This document shows, piece by piece, positions 7,860 through 17,996 of a stretch of 64,000 nt of DNA. The first letter of the stretch is position 1. Every line of letters starts with the position of its first letter. The notes under the pieces were generated by a model. That model was not told where the DNA came from. It saw nothing but the letters and a program-made list of their open reading frames with translations, and searched no databases. The position numbers and the translations under genes were made by a program. The DNA is taken from contig OZ001190.1 in the NCBI GenBank assembly GCA_963921355.3, positions 1,178,001 to 1,242,000 of the forward strand. Direction: 5' to 3'. This DNA is from CAWUEZ02 sp963921355 (GTDB lineage Bacteria; Pseudomonadota; Alphaproteobacteria; Thalassobaculales; Thalassobaculaceae).

Positions 7860-10076
7860 CTACAGGAAGCTGTAGGGATCGATATCGACCGACAGCCGGG
7901 CCGACCCTTCTAGCTTCACTGGGGCCAGCCAGTCGCGCAGAACGCGCTGCAGGTTGACCGCGCGGTCGGCCTTGACCAGAAGCCGCCGGCGGTGGCGACC
8001 GCGCAGCAGGGCCAGCGGTGCCGGGGCCGGGCCCAGGATCTCGACCCCCGCCAGCCGGGGTGCGGCGCGGGCGATCGCCCGGGCGGTCCGGTCCGCGAGG
8101 TCCGGATCGGCGGCGGAGACCACGAGGCCGGCCAGCCGTCCGTAGGGGGGCATTCCGGCCGCCTGGCGGTGGGCGCTCTCATAGGCGAGGAACGCCGCTC
8201 GGTCGTCATCGACCAGCGCCTGCATGACCGGCGAGTCCGGCGCGTGGGTCTGCAGCATGGCGCGGCCCGGACGCTCGGCCCGGCCGGCCCGCCCGGCCAC
8301 CTGATGCAGCAGTTGGTAGGTGCGTTCCGAGGCCCGCAGATCGCCGCCGGCGAGACCGAGATCGGCATCGACCACCCCGACCAGGGTCAGCCAGGGGAAG
8401 TTGTGGCCCTTGGCGACCACCTGGGTGCCGATGATGATGTCGACCTCCCGGGCCTGCACCGACCGTACGAACTCGGCCGCCTTGTCCGGTCCGGTCAATG
8501 TGTCGGACGAGGCCACCTGGAACCGGGCCTCGGGGAACCGGTCGAGCACCTCCTCGGCCAGCCGTTCGACCCCCGGACCGCTGGCAACGAAGCTGTCTTC
8601 TTCCGCGCAGCTCGGGCAGGCCCGCGGCATGCGCCCGGTGAAGCCGCAATGGTGACAGATCAGCCGGCCCAGCAGCCGGTGCTCGACCAGCCAGGCGGTG
8701 CAGTTCGGGCACTCCAGTCGGTGGCCGCAGGCTCGGCACAGGGTGAGCGGCGCGTAGCCCCGGCGGTTCAGGAACAGCAGCACCTGCTCACCGGCCTCCA
8801 GAACCGACCGCATCTCGGCCAGCAGGGGCGGCGACAGGAAGCGCCCGCGCTCGGGCGCGTCCCGGCGCACGTCGACCAGGGTCACGTCCGGCATCCGGGC
8901 AGCCCCCGGCCGGGCCGACAGGTGCACCGTGCTGTAGCGGCCCTGGCGCACGTTCTCAACGGTCTCCAGGCTCGGCGTGGCCGAGACCAGGGCGATCGCC
9001 ACGCCCTCCAGGCGGGCCCGCACGACCGCCATATCGCGCGCGTGGTAGGGGACGCCGTCCTCCTGCTTGTAGGCCGACTCGTGCTCCTCATCGACCACGA
9101 TCAGGCCGAGCTCGGCGAAGGGCAGGAACAGGGCCGAGCGGGCGCCGACCAGAACCCTTGCCGATCCGGTCGCCACCGCCCGCCACGTCTCGCGCCGGAT
9201 CCGGGGTTTGAGATCGGAGTGCCAGACCGCCGGGTCGGCGCCGAAGCGCGCGCGAAACCGCTCGAGCCATTCCGCCGAGAGCGCGATCTCCGGCAGCAGC
9301 ACCAGCGCCTGCCGGCCCGCGGCGAGGGCCTCGGCGATCGCCTCGAAATAGACCTCGGTCTTGCCGGATCCGGTCACGCCGTCGACCGCGGTCACCGAGA
9401 ATTCCGCCGCGGCAACCCGGGATCGCAGGGTCGCGGCGGCCGCCGCCTGCTCGGCGGTCAACGGGGCGCCGGGACGGTCTGGGTCCGGTGGGTCGAAAGG
9501 CGGGGGCGGAGCGATGGCGTGCTGGTCCAGCAGCCCGGCCGATACCATGCCCTTCAGGACCGCCGGTCCGACCGCGGCCTCGCGGGCCAGATCCCGGGGT
9601 TCGAGGCGGGGGCCCTCGGCCAGCACCGCCAGGACGCGCCGACGCGCCGGGGTCAGACGGGGGGTGGCAAGTCTCTCGTTTTGCGGCCAGTCGGTCTCCG
9701 GCGCGGCCGTGTACAGGGTCGCCGGCGGCGGCGGCTCGAAGGCGGACGGCGTGCTGACCGCCATGCGCAGCACCGAGCCGCGCGGCGCCAGGGTCCAGGC
9801 CGCGGTCCAGTCCACCAGGTCGAGCACCGCCGCCGGCAGCGGGGGGACGTCGAAACGGCGGATGACGGCGCGCAGCCGTTCGGCGGCGACCTCGTCGCTG
9901 CCCGGCCCCAGCACCACGCCGGCCTGCACCCGCTTGCCGAGGGGCACCTCGACGACGTCGCCCCGGGTCAGGGCGAGATCGACCGGCGCCTTGTAGTCGT
10001 AGGGGCCGTCGAGCGGCAGCGGCAGCAGCACGCTGACGCGGTCGAACGGCTCATCGAGGGGCAGCAGGTCGGCCAC
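7860..10076 (-). CDS. priA: Primosomal replication-restart helicase PriA
   Basis: Superfamily 2 DNA helicase that reloads the replisome at collapsed forks. The 738-residue product has an N-terminal DNA-binding domain, Walker A GVTGSGKTEVYFE, the DEEH box in IVVDEEHESAYKQEDG, and the zinc-binding insert with four Cys pairs (CRACGH, CPNC, CHHCG, CPSC). C-terminal helicase motifs include IIGTQVVAKGHNFP and QVAGRAGR. The start is taken as the GTG at 10076, preceded by AAGGA at good spacing, rather than the upstream in-frame ATG at 10133, which adds a Cys/Arg-rich non-conserved stretch. Confidence 0.94.
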   Translation of the reverse strand: MADLLPLDEPFDRVSVLLPLPLDGPYDYKAPVDLALTRGDVVEVPLGKRVQAGVVLGPGSDEVAAERLRAVIRRFDVPPLPAAVLDLVDWTAAWTLAPRGSVLRMAVSTPSAFEPPPPATLYTAAPETDWPQNERLATPRLTPARRRVLAVLAEGPRLEPRDLAREAAVGPAVLKGMVSAGLLDQHAIAPPPPFDPPDPDRPGAPLTAEQAAAAATLRSRVAAAEFSVTAVDGVTGSGKTEVYFEAIAEALAAGRQALVLLPEIALSAEWLERFRARFGADPAVWHSDLKPRIRRETWRAVATGSARVLVGARSALFLPFAELGLIVVDEEHESAYKQEDGVPYHARDMAVVRARLEGVAIALVSATPSLETVENVRQGRYSTVHLSARPGAARMPDVTLVDVRRDAPERGRFLSPPLLAEMRSVLEAGEQVLLFLNRRGYAPLTLCRACGHRLECPNCTAWLVEHRLLGRLICHHCGFTGRMPRACPSCAEEDSFVASGPGVERLAEEVLDRFPEARFQVASSDTLTGPDKAAEFVRSVQAREVDIIIGTQVVAKGHNFPWLTLVGVVDADLGLAGGDLRASERTYQLLHQVAGRAGRAERPGRAMLQTHAPDSPVMQALVDDDRAAFLAYESAHRQAAGMPPYGRLAGLVVSAADPDLADRTARAIARAAPRLAGVEILGPAPAPLALLRGRHRRRLLVKADRAVNLQRVLRDWLAPVKLEGSARLSVDIDPYSFL

Positions 10077-10265
10077 GGGGATCCTTCGGCAACGGATGAC
10101 GGCGAGTGTGCCGGGGCGACCGGGACACCACAATGCAGACCCGCGACCTCCTCACAAACCGCCGACCGCAACCCGACGGCTGTGGTCGCGCATCGGGCGA
10201 TGGGGTAGACTCGCGGGCGTGATTCGCATAGGCCTCGCCAGAGAACCGAACATGGAGACGAGGGC

Positions 10266-10940
10266 ATGAAATTCTTCATCGATACCGCGGATGTGGCGGA
10301 GATTCGCGAGCTTGCGACCACGGGTCTGGTCGACGGCGTGACGACGAATCCGTCCCTGATCGCCAAGTCGGGTCGCGGTATCGTCGAGGTCATTGCCGAG
10401 ATCTGCGATGTCGTCTCCGGACCGGTCTCCGCCGAAGTGACGGCGACCGAGCACGAGGCCATGCTGCGCGAGGGCCGCTACCTCGCGAAGATCGACAAGA
10501 ACATCGCGGTCAAGGTGCCGCTGACCGTCGACGGGCTGAAGACCTGCAAGGCGCTCGCGGACGAGGGCACCCCGGTCAACGTGACCCTGTGCTTCTCGCC
10601 GGCCCAGGCCCTGCTCGCCGCCAAGGTGGGGGCCGCCTTCATCTCACCGTTCGTCGGCCGCCTCGACGACATCGGCAGCGACGGCATGGGCCTGATCGCC
10701 GAAATCGTCGAGATCTATGGCGCCTACGATTTCTCGACCGAGGTGCTGGTCGCCTCGGTTCGCGGGCCGGGCCACGTGGTCGAGGCCGCCAAGATGGGAG
10801 CGGACGTCGCCACCATCCCGCCGGGCGTGCTGCGCCAGATGTACAAGCACCCCCTGACCGACAAAGGGCTGGAGGCGTTCCTGGCCGACTGGGCCAAGAC
10901 CGGCCAGTCGATCCTCGGACCGGAGAGTGACGCGGCATGA
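10266..10940 (+). CDS. Transaldolase / fructose-6-phosphate aldolase-like (TalC/Fsa type)
   Basis: Small transaldolase-family TIM barrel, 224 residues, in the usual 215-225 range of the TalC/FSA subgroup. It begins MKFFIDTADVAEIREL and shows VDGVTTNPSLIAKSGR, the Schiff-base lysine in AVKVPLT (near residue 86) and FSPAQALLAAKVGAAFISPFVGRLDD. It could be a true transaldolase of the pentose phosphate pathway or a fructose-6-phosphate aldolase; sequence alone does not settle this. Its stop overlaps the next start by ATGA, so it is translationally coupled to the DUF484 gene. Confidence 0.88.
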   Translation: MKFFIDTADVAEIRELATTGLVDGVTTNPSLIAKSGRGIVEVIAEICDVVSGPVSAEVTATEHEAMLREGRYLAKIDKNIAVKVPLTVDGLKTCKALADEGTPVNVTLCFSPAQALLAAKVGAAFISPFVGRLDDIGSDGMGLIAEIVEIYGAYDFSTEVLVASVRGPGHVVEAAKMGADVATIPPGVLRQMYKHPLTDKGLEAFLADWAKTGQSILGPESDAA

Positions 10941-11674
10941 CCGACAAGGGGCCCGCTCCGACCCGGGCGCGCGGCAAGGACCGATCCGCCGGATCCGGCG
11001 CCTTGACGGCGGAACGGGTGGCCGAATACCTGCGCGCCAATCCCGAGTTCCTGGTGGATCATCCGGAGCTGCTGTCGGTGCTGGTTCCGCCGGGCCAGTC
11101 GAACGGCAACGTGGTCGACTTCCAGCAGGCCATGGTCAGCCGCCTGCGCGAGGACAATGAGAAGCTGCGCGCGGCCCAGGACTACCTGGTCACCACGGCG
11201 CGCAACAACCAGTCGATCCAGGCCCGGGTCCATGACGGTGTGCTGTCGATCCTGCGGGCCCCCAGTTTCGAGACCATGATCCAGACGGTCACCGCCGATC
11301 TCGCGGTGCTGCTGGACGTGGACACCGTGACGATCGGGGTCGAAGCCGGCGACGTGCCGATCCCGAAGGCCTACGCCGCCGGCATCCGGGCGCTCTCCAG
11401 CGGGGCGGTGGACTCCATGCTCGGCCCGAACCGGGATGTGCTGCTGTGCGCCGACATCAACGGCGACCCGCGGCTGTTCGGCTCCGCGGCGGGTCTGGTG
11501 CGCAGCCAGGCGCTCTGCCGCCTGCGGGCCTCCAGCCAGGCGCCGGCCGGGCTGCTGGCGCTGGGCTCGCGCAAGCCGGACGCGTTCCAGCCCGGGCAGG
11601 GGACCGAGCTGCTCGGCTTCCTCGGCCGGTCGCTGGAAACCATGATCCGACAGTGGCTGCATCTCCCGAGCTGA
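10937..11674 (+). CDS. DUF484 family protein
   Basis: A 245-residue protein of the DUF484 family, whose biochemical role is unknown. It has the usual N-terminal VAEYLRANPEFLVDHPELL block, a short predicted coiled coil (VSRLREDNEKLRAAQDYLV, about 73-91) and a GAF-like C-terminal region. DUF484 genes often sit directly upstream of xerC in Proteobacteria, and this one overlaps the downstream recombinase start. It follows the transaldolase-like gene with an ATGA overlap. Confidence 0.85.
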   Translation: MTDKGPAPTRARGKDRSAGSGALTAERVAEYLRANPEFLVDHPELLSVLVPPGQSNGNVVDFQQAMVSRLREDNEKLRAAQDYLVTTARNNQSIQARVHDGVLSILRAPSFETMIQTVTADLAVLLDVDTVTIGVEAGDVPIPKAYAAGIRALSSGAVDSMLGPNRDVLLCADINGDPRLFGSAAGLVRSQALCRLRASSQAPAGLLALGSRKPDAFQPGQGTELLGFLGRSLETMIRQWLHLPS

Positions 11675-12615
11675 GCGAATTTGACGACCTGCCGCTGACG
11701 CCCCTGATCGCGGCCTGGCGGGACTGGCTGCGGGCCGAACGCCGGCTGTCGCCGCACACACTGTCGGCCTACGACCGGGATCTCGGCGATTTTCTGGGCT
11801 TCCTGACCCACCATCTCGGCGGGCCGCCGGGCCCGGCGGACCTGGCCGGGCTCGCGCCCTCGGACTTCCGGGCCTGGCTGGCGGAGCGGGCGTTGCGCGG
11901 CCTCGAGAAGAGCTCGACCGCCCGGGCGCTGTCGGTGGTCCGGGGTTTCTTCCGCTTCCTGGAGAAACGCGGCGACGTCGCGAACGCCGCGATCGGCGGT
12001 GTGCGCGGGCCCCGCGTGCCGCGCTCGGTGCTGAAGGCGCTGACGGTCGGCGAGGCCGCCGACGCGCTGTCCGGCGTCGGCGACCTGACCGACGAGCCGT
12101 GGATCGCCGCGCGCGATACCGCCGTGATCAGTCTGCTCTACGGCTGCGGCCTGCGGATCGGCGAGGCGCTGGGCTTGAACCGCCGCGTGGCACCCCTGGG
12201 CGAGACGCTGACCGTGACCGGCAAGGGCGACAAGACCCGGCTGGTCCCGGTCCTGCCGGTGGTGCGCCAGGCCGTCGACGCCTATCTGGCCGCCGTACCC
12301 TTCGTGCTCGCGCCCGACGGGCCGCTATTCGTCGGGGTGCGGGGCGGGCGCCTCGGGGCGCGGCAGATCCAGGGCCGTCTCCAGGTCCTGCGCGGCTGGC
12401 TCGGCCTGCCGGAAACCGCCACCCCCCACGCGCTGCGCCATTCCTTCGCCACCCACCTGCTGGCCGGCGGCGGTGACTTGCGCGCGATCCAGGAACTGCT
12501 CGGCCACGCCTCGCTGTCGACCACCCAGCGCTACACCGACGTCGACGCCGCCCACCTGCTCGACGTCCACCGCGCCGCCCATCCGAGAGCGCGTGCCGTA
12601 CAGAGCAAGAGCTAG
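11653..12615 (+). CDS. xerC: Tyrosine recombinase XerC
   Basis: Site-specific recombinase that acts with XerD at dif to resolve chromosome dimers. All catalytic residues are visible, numbered from the GTG at 11653: R168 (CGLRIGEAL), K191 (GKGDKTR), H259 and R262 (HALRHSFATHLL), H285 (LGHASLSTTQ) and nucleophile Y294 (RYTD). Length is 320 residues. The frame is open further upstream, but the chosen GTG gives a normal SAM-like N-terminal domain and overlaps DUF484 by only 22 bp. XerC is preferred over XerD because of the DUF484 neighbour. Confidence 0.9.
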   Translation: MAASPELSEFDDLPLTPLIAAWRDWLRAERRLSPHTLSAYDRDLGDFLGFLTHHLGGPPGPADLAGLAPSDFRAWLAERALRGLEKSSTARALSVVRGFFRFLEKRGDVANAAIGGVRGPRVPRSVLKALTVGEAADALSGVGDLTDEPWIAARDTAVISLLYGCGLRIGEALGLNRRVAPLGETLTVTGKGDKTRLVPVLPVVRQAVDAYLAAVPFVLAPDGPLFVGVRGGRLGARQIQGRLQVLRGWLGLPETATPHALRHSFATHLLAGGGDLRAIQELLGHASLSTTQRYTDVDAAHLLDVHRAAHPRARAVQSKS

Positions 12616-12636
12616 AGGGACTCCTCCTCTTCGCGA

Positions 12637-13380
12637 TCAAAACAGCCCCACCAGCGCGCTGAGCAGCAGCGAGACGCCGGCGAACAGGAGAACCAGCAGG
12701 ATGATCCGGTTGAAGCGGTCGTCGCTCACCCGCGCATACAGGCGCCGTCCGAGCCACGCGCCGAGAACGGTTCCGGGAAGGGCGTAGAGCGCCAACGTTC
12801 CGACGCCGGACGTCATGAGGCCTTGAGCCGCCATCGAGACGACCGACACGGAAAGGATGGTGAGATTGAACGTCTGAAATACGCTGCGCGCTTCATCCTT
12901 CGACCAACGCTGGACGGTGGCCCAAACCGAGGGCAGAACCCCGGAAAGTCCCGCAAAGCCGCCGAGCAGGCCCCCGCCCAGTCCGATCATTCCGCTCAGC
13001 CATCCACCCTCCGGCAAGCGTGCGGGAGCCCTCGGCCGACGGAGCATCAGACTGCAATAGACCAGTAGGAGTAGTCCGACGACCATCTTGAATTCGCCGG
13101 GTTCGGCATGAACCAGAAGGAGTGTACCCAGCGGGATGCCGACCATGCCGCCAACGACAAAAGGGGCCACGCGCCGCCAATCGATGGACCGCCAGATCGC
13201 GGGAAGGGTCTGGAGTTGTGCGATTATCGAGCAAAGAACGACGAGCGGCGCCGCCACGCTCGGCGGGACGACAAGCAGCCAGAACGCAAGCACGGTCAGC
13301 CCGGTGCCAAATCCGGTCAGGCCCGATACGAAGCCGCCCGCCAGCGCGCCGGCCAAGATGACACTTTCCTGCAGCGCCAT
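12637..13380 (-). CDS. TauE/SafE-family membrane permease (sulfite exporter-like)
   Basis: Integral membrane protein of 247 residues with about seven to eight hydrophobic segments. The N-terminal half has the family's ALAGGFVSGLTGFGTG repeat and the second half the related MIGLGGGLLGGFAGLSG repeat, marking the two-fold internal duplication of TauE/SafE permeases. The family moves sulfite, sulfonates or other small organic anions; the substrate here is unknown. It converges on xerC and no sulfur-metabolism gene is nearby. Confidence 0.83.
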   Translation of the reverse strand: MALQESVILAGALAGGFVSGLTGFGTGLTVLAFWLLVVPPSVAAPLVVLCSIIAQLQTLPAIWRSIDWRRVAPFVVGGMVGIPLGTLLLVHAEPGEFKMVVGLLLLVYCSLMLRRPRAPARLPEGGWLSGMIGLGGGLLGGFAGLSGVLPSVWATVQRWSKDEARSVFQTFNLTILSVSVVSMAAQGLMTSGVGTLALYALPGTVLGAWLGRRLYARVSDDRFNRIILLVLLFAGVSLLLSALVGLF

Positions 13381-13568
13381 GGCGTCCCGTTCTTCGCCCC
13401 ATGGGGCCGTGAATTCTCGAGCGCGTTACCAGGCTCGTTTCAGGCTAACGTGGAGCCTGAGAGACCGACACTCTCACGGAATCAGCTCGCGGTCGCGTCA
13501 GCGCTCTCCACCCCGGGACCGAACTTCGTGAGGCGCTCGCGAAAGACGGTTTCAGCGGATGTATAGGG

Positions 13569-14092
13569 TCAAGCGTTCGCCGGCACTCTGGCCGGCCAGA
13601 CGTCGCGCAGAAACACGGTGAGGTCGTTGGCGGCGGTCTTCAGCTTGAAGGGGTAGAGCAGGGTGCTGATGAATCCCCGATGATAGGTCGCGTGGTTCAC
13701 CAGGTGCAGCAGGATGTCCTCGCGGGTCATCGCGCCCGCGCCGCCGCCGACGAATTCGAAGGTCACGGTCTCGGCCAGCTCCGCGTCGGTCCAGCGCCGC
13801 GCCAGATCGACGAAGTGGTCGTCCATCGCCCGCAGCCGATCCGCCACCTCCGGGAAGGCCAGGGTCTCGGCGCGATGCCGGGCCGTGTGCGGATGGCGGC
13901 GGCCCTCCAGATGGGCGCGGAACATCTCCCCGACCACGAGGATGTGGTCGAACGTCCCGGCGATGCTGGTGAACAAGGCGGCGCGCGGCGCCATCAGCTC
14001 GGCCTCCGGAACTGTGCGGCGTTGTTCAGCATCACGTCATCGGCCCAGGCCATGTAGGCCGTCATCCGATGCACGGTCGAAAACTCGGGCAT
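13569..14092 (-). pseudogene. DinB-family gene with an apparent one-base frameshift
   Basis: Two overlapping frames together make one DinB-like four-helix protein. The upstream frame starts at 14092 (MPEFSTVHRMTAYMAWADD) and ends at a TGA at 13996-13994. The downstream frame (to 13569) contains TVPEAELMAPRAALFTSI, TFDHILVVGEMFRAHLEG and HLVNHATYHRGF, with the three metal-binding His positions of the family. Joining the frames needs one extra base near 14020. The TGA overlaps an ATG (TGATG), so a translationally coupled two-part product is also possible. A sequencing error would give the same picture. Confidence 0.7.
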
Positions 14093-14137
14093 GGCTGGCT
14101 CCTTCCTGAACGTCACCTAGGCCCGACCGGCGGCGGC

Positions 14138-14166
14138 GATCAACGCCAACAATGTCCTGGAGACAA
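14138..14166 (-). promoter_or_regulatory. Operator-like element upstream of the dinB-family gene
   Basis: Contains the interrupted palindrome TGTC-N5-GACA (14153-14165) about 60 bp upstream of the dinB-family start. A near-identical 29-bp sequence (one difference) occurs at 14656-14684 upstream of ridA, in the same orientation relative to its gene. The duplication upstream of two adjacent starts suggests binding of a common regulator. The protein is unknown. Confidence 0.55.
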
Positions 14167-14198
14167 TTCGGATATCGCTGTCGGAGCGCGCCGGTGGC

Positions 14199-14594
14199 TC
14201 AGGACCGGACCACCGCCGTCAGGTTCATCAGCACCCGGAACCCCGGTTTCGGCAGTTCCTTGGCGGCGATCACGGTGCGGGCCGGGCGGTGGCTGCCCAT
14301 GACCTCGACATAGGCCTCGTTCATCCGGTCGAACTCGGCCATCTCCTTCAGGAAGACGTGGATGTGCAGGACATGCACCAGGTCGGAGTCGACGGTCCGC
14401 AGCATGGCGTCGAAGGACCGCAGGATCTGGACGGTCTGAGCGTATACGTCGTCGCCGGCGAGCTGGCCGGTCTGCGGGTCGACTCCGCCGAGGCCGCCGA
14501 TGGTGATGAAGTCGCCGGCCTTGGCGATGTGGCTGTACGGCCCGATCAGCGGCGGGCTGCCTTCGGGGACGAACGTTTCGACCTGGGGTGCCAT
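14199..14594 (-). CDS. RidA family (YjgF/YER057c/UK114) protein
   Basis: Probable enamine/imine deaminase or a related member of the RidA superfamily, 131 residues. It shows PLIGPYSHIAKAGDFITIGGLGGVD, VLHIHVFLKEMAEFDRMNEAYVEVM and RPARTVIAAKELP. The catalytic arginine of true RidA corresponds to the Arg in RPARTVI. Small family members can be paralogues with other roles, so no symbol is given. An operator-like element lies about 77 bp upstream of the ATG. Confidence 0.88.
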   Translation of the reverse strand: MAPQVETFVPEGSPPLIGPYSHIAKAGDFITIGGLGGVDPQTGQLAGDDVYAQTVQILRSFDAMLRTVDSDLVHVLHIHVFLKEMAEFDRMNEAYVEVMGSHRPARTVIAAKELPKPGFRVLMNLTAVVRS

Positions 14595-14655
14595 GGTGCG
14601 AGGGTCTCCGTGATCTGTCGGCGATCCTCGCGTTCTAGGTGCGACCCGCGGTACC

Positions 14656-14684
14656 GATCAACGACAACAATGTCCTGGAGACAA
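14656..14684 (-). promoter_or_regulatory. Operator-like element upstream of ridA
   Basis: Second copy of the 29-bp element also found at 14138-14166, with the palindrome TGTC-N5-GACA at 14671-14683. It lies in the gap between ridA (start 14594) and the secreted-protein gene that ends at 14718. Apart from one base, the copies match across all 29 positions, while the flanking DNA differs. Confidence 0.55.
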
Positions 14685-14717
14685 ATCCGGGCAGCCCCAT
14701 CGACGGGGGCGCGGGCG

Positions 14718-15188
14718 TCAGCCGTCGCTCAGTTTGAGGGACCAGGGGCCCGAGCGGGTCAGCGCGACATCCTGCACGGCCGTCCGCAGCATCGCGTAGG
14801 AGGCCCGCGGCAGCTCGATCCCGCCGGCGATCACCGCCGGGCAGGCGGCCTCGCAGACCGCGTGCAGGGTGATGTTCAGGTTCAGCCTTGGCTGTTCGGT
14901 GGTAATCACCAGCGCGTTGCCATCGAGGCGGACCGCGCCGTCCTCGAGCCGCTCGGCCGTTCTGCCGAGGCGGATGTCGGCGATCCGCAGGGCGACCACG
15001 CCGGGGTCGGCGACCTGGAGCCGCAGTTCCTGGCCCTGGGTGACATTGCGGACCTGGACGTGCACCCGCTGCTCGACGGTCGCCGCCCGCGAGGTCGGGG
15101 CGACCGCGACCAGGGCGACCGCGACCAGGGCCGTGGCAACAGTCGTCGCCAGGAACAGGCCGGTTCGTCGCAGGAGGTCCGGGGTCAA
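14718..15188 (-). CDS. Unknown secreted or membrane-anchored small protein
   Basis: About 156 residues. An N-terminal hydrophobic segment (LFLATTVATALVAVALVAVAPTSRA) ends in an Ala-x-Ala-like signal-peptidase site, so the protein is probably periplasmic. The mature part is beta-rich with two cysteines (CEAACP). I do not recognise the family. The start is either the TTG at 15188, which has GGAGG eight bases upstream, or a GTG at 15206. The gene begins about 20 bp after the lpdA stop, so it may be the last gene of the sucAB-lpdA operon. Confidence 0.6.
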   Translation of the reverse strand: MTPDLLRRTGLFLATTVATALVAVALVAVAPTSRAATVEQRVHVQVRNVTQGQELRLQVADPGVVALRIADIRLGRTAERLEDGAVRLDGNALVITTEQPRLNLNITLHAVCEAACPAVIAGGIELPRASYAMLRTAVQDVALTRSGPWSLKLSDG

Positions 15189-15211
15189 TGCGCCGCCCTC
15201 CCGCACCCGGG

Positions 15212-16621
<1,410 letters not shown>

Positions 16622-16642
16622 GGGATCTCCGGAGGTTGGAGG

Positions 16643-17905
16643 CTACAGGTCCAGCAGCAGGCGTCGCGGGTCTTCGATCGCTTCCTTGACCCGGACCAGG
16701 AACGTCACCGCCTCGCGGCCGTCGACGATCCGGTGGTCGTAGCTCAGCGCCAGATACATCATCGGGCGGATCTCAACCGAGTTCCCGATGGCGACCGGGC
16801 GCGGCTGGATCTTATGCATGCCGAGAATGCCCGACTGCGGCGGGTTGAGGATCGGCATCGACATCAGCGAGCCGTAAACACCGCCGTTCGAGATCGTGAA
16901 GGTGCCGCCCTGCATCTCGGCTAGCGACAGCTTGCCGTCGCGGGCCTTCACCCCGAGCGCGTTGATCGCCTGCTCGACCCCGGCGAACGACAACTTATCG
17001 GCGTCGCGCACGATCGGCACGACCAAGCCCTGCGGGGTGCCGACCGCGACCCCGATGTCGAAGAAGTTCTTGTAGACCATCTCATCGCCGTAGATCTCGG
17101 CGTTGACCGCCGGCAGCTCCTGCAGGGCGGCGATGCAGGCCTTCACGGAGAAGCTCATGAAGCCGAGCTTCACGCCGTGCTTCTTCTCGAACCCGTCCTT
17201 GTACTCACTGCGCAACGCCATGACGTTGGTCATGTCCACCTCGTTGTAGGTGGTCAGCATCGCGGCGGTATTCTGGGCCTCCTTCAGGCGCCGGGCGATG
17301 GCCTGGCGCAGGCGCGTCATCTTCACCCGCTCTTCGCGCGGGTCCTCGGGGCGCGGCGGCAGCGGGCCGCTGGGGCCTGCACCCGGGCCCGCCGAGTAGC
17401 TGCGCTTGGCATTGCCGGCGGCGACCGCGTTCAGCACGTCCTCCTTGACCAGCCGGCCGTCCTTGCCCGTCGGCTTGATCCTGGTCGGGTCGAGGTCGTG
17501 CTCGTCGACCAGCTTGCGTACCGCCGGCGACATCGGCTTGAGTTCTGCCGCGGCCGGCGCGGGGGCCGGGGCTGGTGCTGCGGCGGGTGCCGGAGCCGGT
17601 TTCGGCGCCTCGGCCTTCGGGGCTTCCGCCTTAGGTGCCGGGGCCGCCGGTTTCGCGGCCGCGGTCGCCGTCTCGTCGATGGAGCCGAGCAGGGCCCCGA
17701 CCGCAACCTCCGCGCCCTCGTTCGCGGCAATCTCCTGCAGCACACCCGCCGTCGGGGCGTTCACTTCCAGGGTGACCTTGTCGGTCTCCAGCTCGACCAG
17801 CGGCTCGTCGGCGGCAACGGCGTCGCCGACCGCCTTCATCCATTTGGCGACAGTCGCCTCGGATACGGATTCGCCGAGTGCCGGAACGGTGATGTCCGTT
17901 GCCAT
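16643..17905 (-). CDS. sucB: Dihydrolipoamide succinyltransferase, E2 of 2-oxoglutarate dehydrogenase
   Basis: Core acyltransferase of the 2-oxoglutarate dehydrogenase complex, 420 residues. It has one lipoyl domain with the lipoylation lysine in ETDKVTLEV (about 43), an Ala/Pro-rich flexible linker (about 85-120), the E3-binding domain (SPAVRKLVDEHDLDP) and the catalytic domain with the HRIVDG active-site His near the C-terminus. It lies between sucA and lpdA. A single lipoyl domain and the succinyltransferase-type catalytic core support SucB over a pyruvate dehydrogenase E2. Confidence 0.95.
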   Translation of the reverse strand: MATDITVPALGESVSEATVAKWMKAVGDAVAADEPLVELETDKVTLEVNAPTAGVLQEIAANEGAEVAVGALLGSIDETATAAAKPAAPAPKAEAPKAEAPKPAPAPAAAPAPAPAPAAAELKPMSPAVRKLVDEHDLDPTRIKPTGKDGRLVKEDVLNAVAAGNAKRSYSAGPGAGPSGPLPPRPEDPREERVKMTRLRQAIARRLKEAQNTAAMLTTYNEVDMTNVMALRSEYKDGFEKKHGVKLGFMSFSVKACIAALQELPAVNAEIYGDEMVYKNFFDIGVAVGTPQGLVVPIVRDADKLSFAGVEQAINALGVKARDGKLSLAEMQGGTFTISNGGVYGSLMSMPILNPPQSGILGMHKIQPRPVAIGNSVEIRPMMYLALSYDHRIVDGREAVTFLVRVKEAIEDPRRLLLDL

Positions 17906-17996
17906 GCCTGTGGCCCTTTCTCGTCTTTCACTCTGTCACGGGTCGGCGAAGCGGAACCGCTTCGCCCGTGGATGTTCAGGTTTCGCTACGCGTCGT

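Noticed and set aside
7992..10208. A 738-codon plus-strand frame
   Set aside because: Antisense shadow of priA with no recognisable protein motif.
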